Origin: Seonamhaeicola aphaedonensis
Lineage (GTDB): Bacteria; Bacteroidota; Bacteroidia; Flavobacteriales; Flavobacteriaceae
Assembly: GCF_003386195.1 (NCBI RefSeq)
Contig: NZ_QRDX01000004.1
Location: 299,670-363,669 of the forward strand
Reading direction: 5' to 3'
DNA: 64,000 bases
Part shown: one piece after another, positions 62,399 to 64,000 of the stretch
Layout: every line of letters starts with the position of its first letter
Numbering within the stretch: position 1 is the stretch's first letter
Program-made: the position numbers and the translations under genes
Notes under the pieces: model-generated
Database searches by the model: none
What the model was told of the DNA's origin: nothing
What the model saw: the letters and a program-made list of their open reading frames with translations, nothing else

Positions 62399-63673
62399 AT
62401 GAAAATAGAACAATTACATAAATTATATTTAGACTGTAATTCTGTAAGTACAGATACCAGAAAAATTAACACAGGTGATATGTTTTTTGCCTTAAAAGGG
62501 GAAAGCTTTAATGGCAATCAATATGCAGAACAAGCTATAGAAAAAGGCGCTAAATACGCTGTGGTAGATGAAGAGGATTTTGCAAACGGTACAAATGTTT
62601 TTTTAGTTAATAACGTTCTTAATACACTTCAAAAACTAGCTGCATTTCATAGAAACTATTTAAACATTCCAATTATTGCATTAACCGGTAGCAATGGTAA
62701 AACCACTACCAAAGAACTTATTAATGCTGTTTTGTCTAAAAAGTTTAAAACTACAGCTACTATGGGGAATCTAAACAATCACATAGGAGTTCCTTTAAGC
62801 CTACTTTCAATGAATACCAACACCGAAATAGGCATTGTTGAAATGGGTGCTAATCACCAAAAGGAAATTGAGTTTTTATGTCATATTGCAAAACCTGATT
62901 ATGGGCTTATCACTAATTATGGTAAGGCCCATTTAGAAGGCTTTGGTGGTGTTGAGGGGGTTATTAAAGGTAAAAGTGAAATGTACAATCATCTTATAGC
63001 TCATAATAAAGTCTTGTTTATAAACGCTGAAGATGAGATTCAATTAGAGAAATCTAAAAACGCGAATAGATTTACTTTTGGAACATACAAACAGGATGTA
63101 AATATTGAAATTATAGATGCTAATCCGTTTGTAAAAATTCAATACAATAATTTACAAATAGAAAGCCAACTCATAGGTGATTATAATTTTACCAATATAG
63201 CTTATGCTATTGCAATTGGCAATTATTTTAAAGTTACCGACACCGATATACAAGCAGCCATAGAAAACTATATCCCTAGCAACAACCGCTCTCAAATTAT
63301 TGACAAAGGCAACCTTAAAATTATTTTAGACGCTTACAATGCCAATCCAAGTAGCATGAAAGCTGCCTTACTTAATTTTGAAAAACAACAAGGCAATAAA
63401 ATTGCAATCCTTGGGGACATGTTTGAACTTGGTGATGACGCCGAAAAAGAACATCAAAATATAGTTGATCTGGCCACTTCTTTGGATATTGACCAAGTTA
63501 TTTTTATTGGAGAAAACTTTTTTAAGACTAACTTGAATACTTCTAAAGCATCAAAATTTAAGTCGTTTGATGCTTTTAAAAGTAATTTCACCAATTATAA
63601 TCTAAAAAACACCACACTTTTAATTAAAGGTTCCAGAGGCATGGCCTTGGAAAGAGTACTTGATGTATTATAA
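62399..63673 (+). CDS. murF: UDP-N-acetylmuramoyl-tripeptide--D-alanyl-D-alanine ligase
   Basis: The 424-residue Mur ligase has the N-terminal TDTRKINTGDMFFALKGE domain, the P-loop GSNGKTT (97-103), EMGANHQKEIEFL and a C-terminal DAYNANPSSMKAAL / GDMFELGDDAEKEH. It adds D-Ala-D-Ala to the peptidoglycan precursor in the cytoplasm. It follows gldJ, from which it is separated by a terminator and a palindromic element, so it is probably transcribed on its own. Confidence 0.97.
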   Translation: MKIEQLHKLYLDCNSVSTDTRKINTGDMFFALKGESFNGNQYAEQAIEKGAKYAVVDEEDFANGTNVFLVNNVLNTLQKLAAFHRNYLNIPIIALTGSNGKTTTKELINAVLSKKFKTTATMGNLNNHIGVPLSLLSMNTNTEIGIVEMGANHQKEIEFLCHIAKPDYGLITNYGKAHLEGFGGVEGVIKGKSEMYNHLIAHNKVLFINAEDEIQLEKSKNANRFTFGTYKQDVNIEIIDANPFVKIQYNNLQIESQLIGDYNFTNIAYAIAIGNYFKVTDTDIQAAIENYIPSNNRSQIIDKGNLKIILDAYNANPSSMKAALLNFEKQQGNKIAILGDMFELGDDAEKEHQNIVDLATSLDIDQVIFIGENFFKTNLNTSKASKFKSFDAFKSNFTNYNLKNTTLLIKGSRGMALERVLDVL

Positions 63674-63676
63674 AAC

Positions 63677-63723
63677 AAAAAGTGCTGCTTCCATTTTTTT
63701 TAAAACTTTACAGCACTTTTTTT
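63677..63723 (+). terminator. Terminator after murF
   Basis: AAAAAGTGCTG and CAGCACTTTTT form a stem with a 23-base loop, followed by more T. It begins 4 bp after the murF stop. The long loop makes it weaker than the others. Confidence 0.6.
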
Positions 63724-63783
63724 AATTCTCCCTAAGAACTAATTAATAGCAAGGTAAAGGTGCGAAATAATTATACAGCTGTC

Positions 63784-63802
63784 AATACTCAATTTGAGTA
63801 TT
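63784..63802. repeat. Perfect palindrome AATACTCAATTTGAGTATT
   Basis: This 19-bp palindrome lies between the murF terminator and the end of the minus-strand gene at the window edge. It may end the minus-strand transcript or be an operator. Nothing else was seen in 63724-63903. Confidence 0.4.
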
Positions 63803-63903
63803 TTAATATGATATGACTTTATATTCGATAAAAGCTCCTGTTTAAAGGACAAAAAACACCCTTTTACTACAAAACACGATATACCAATATCATGTTTCAG
63901 CTA

Positions 63904-64000
63904 TCAATAATTTACTGCAGGACAGTTACAATCATATCTTGAACGCCTACAACTAAAGTTATAGCCTAATGTAAACTGATGAAACCCTCCATTAGTAAAT
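63904..64000 (-). CDS. C-terminal end of a probable outer-membrane protein (partial)
   Basis: The minus strand gives about 32 residues, FTNGGFHQFTLGYNFS followed by CRRSRYDCNCPAVNY and a TGA stop at 63904. The aromatic strand ending in a Cys-rich tail resembles the ends of PorP/SprF-type outer-membrane proteins of the type IX system, but so short a piece cannot prove it. The gene continues beyond the window. Confidence 0.5.
   Translation of the reverse strand, partial: FTNGGFHQFTLGYNFSCRRSRYDCNCPAVNY

Overview
The window is a piece of an AT-rich Bacteroidota chromosome, almost certainly a marine-type member of the family Flavobacteriaceae. The evidence is the gliding/type IX secretion genes gldJ, porU and porV, a hypoxanthine phosphoribosyltransferase-adenylate kinase fusion, pdhA/pdhC without an adjacent E1-beta gene, many SC-type lipoboxes, several TAnnTTTG promoter elements typical of Bacteroidota, and almost no Shine-Dalgarno sequences. 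No rRNA, tRNA, CRISPR array, transposase, phage gene or replication origin was seen.

Layout. 1-7.5 kb: start of an FtsX/LolE-type permease, a NamZ-like muramidase lipoprotein (DUF1343), a GDPD lipoprotein, a frameshifted sterol-desaturase-family gene, a YkgJ-type cysteine-cluster protein, a methyltransferase, an unknown lipoprotein and an outer-membrane barrel protein. 7.6-11.6 kb: a 1009-residue TPR protein and an FtsE-type ATPase. 11.7-20.9 kb: a surface-polysaccharide locus (glycosyltransferases, flippase, FdtA/FdtB-type amino-sugar enzymes, acyltransferase, FemAB/GNAT-like enzyme) with alternating strands and a visibly higher A+T content. 21-32.7 kb: housekeeping genes (obgE, hpt-adk, purK, purE, an M3 peptidase, an ECF sigma factor with a small zinc-finger-like partner, a UbiA-like membrane protein, gcvP), preceded by a DUF4136 lipoprotein gene broken by a stop codon. 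32.8-44.2 kb: ketoacyl synthase III, methyltransferase and GT2 genes interrupted by a beta-propeller lipoprotein, then an endonuclease, a PafA-like phosphatase, an MlaE/MlaF pair, DUF389, manC and SprT-like genes. 44.3-47.7 kb: a sulfite-oxidase-like molybdoenzyme, a membrane-anchored cytochrome c and a sterol-desaturase-family membrane protein in one run, with a membrane protein divergent to them. 47.8-51.4 kb: an M28 peptidase/SDR/HAD operon, then an AraC regulator with a cyclase-like N-terminal domain followed by a DUF4242 protein. 51.5-64 kb: pdhC/pdhA, cdd, porV, porU, gldJ, murF, and the C-terminal end of a probable outer-membrane protein.

How the genes work together. PorU is the sortase and PorV its outer-membrane shuttle partner, and GldJ is needed for the gliding motor and type IX secretion; these genes sit together and are joined by the cell-wall gene murF. 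purK and purE act in consecutive steps of purine synthesis. MlaE and MlaF form the permease/ATPase core of a lipid transporter. The 11.7-20.9 kb locus builds and exports a surface glycan, probably containing a 3-amino-3,6-dideoxyhexose.

The points most worth a second look are: dispersed palindromic repeats, two of which appear to have been captured in frame inside the NamZ-like coding sequence; two genes broken by single events (a G7 run in a desaturase gene and a TAA codon in a DUF4136 gene); the molybdoenzyme-cytochrome-desaturase module; and the cyclase-like/AraC regulator beside a DUF4242 gene with two palindromes between them.
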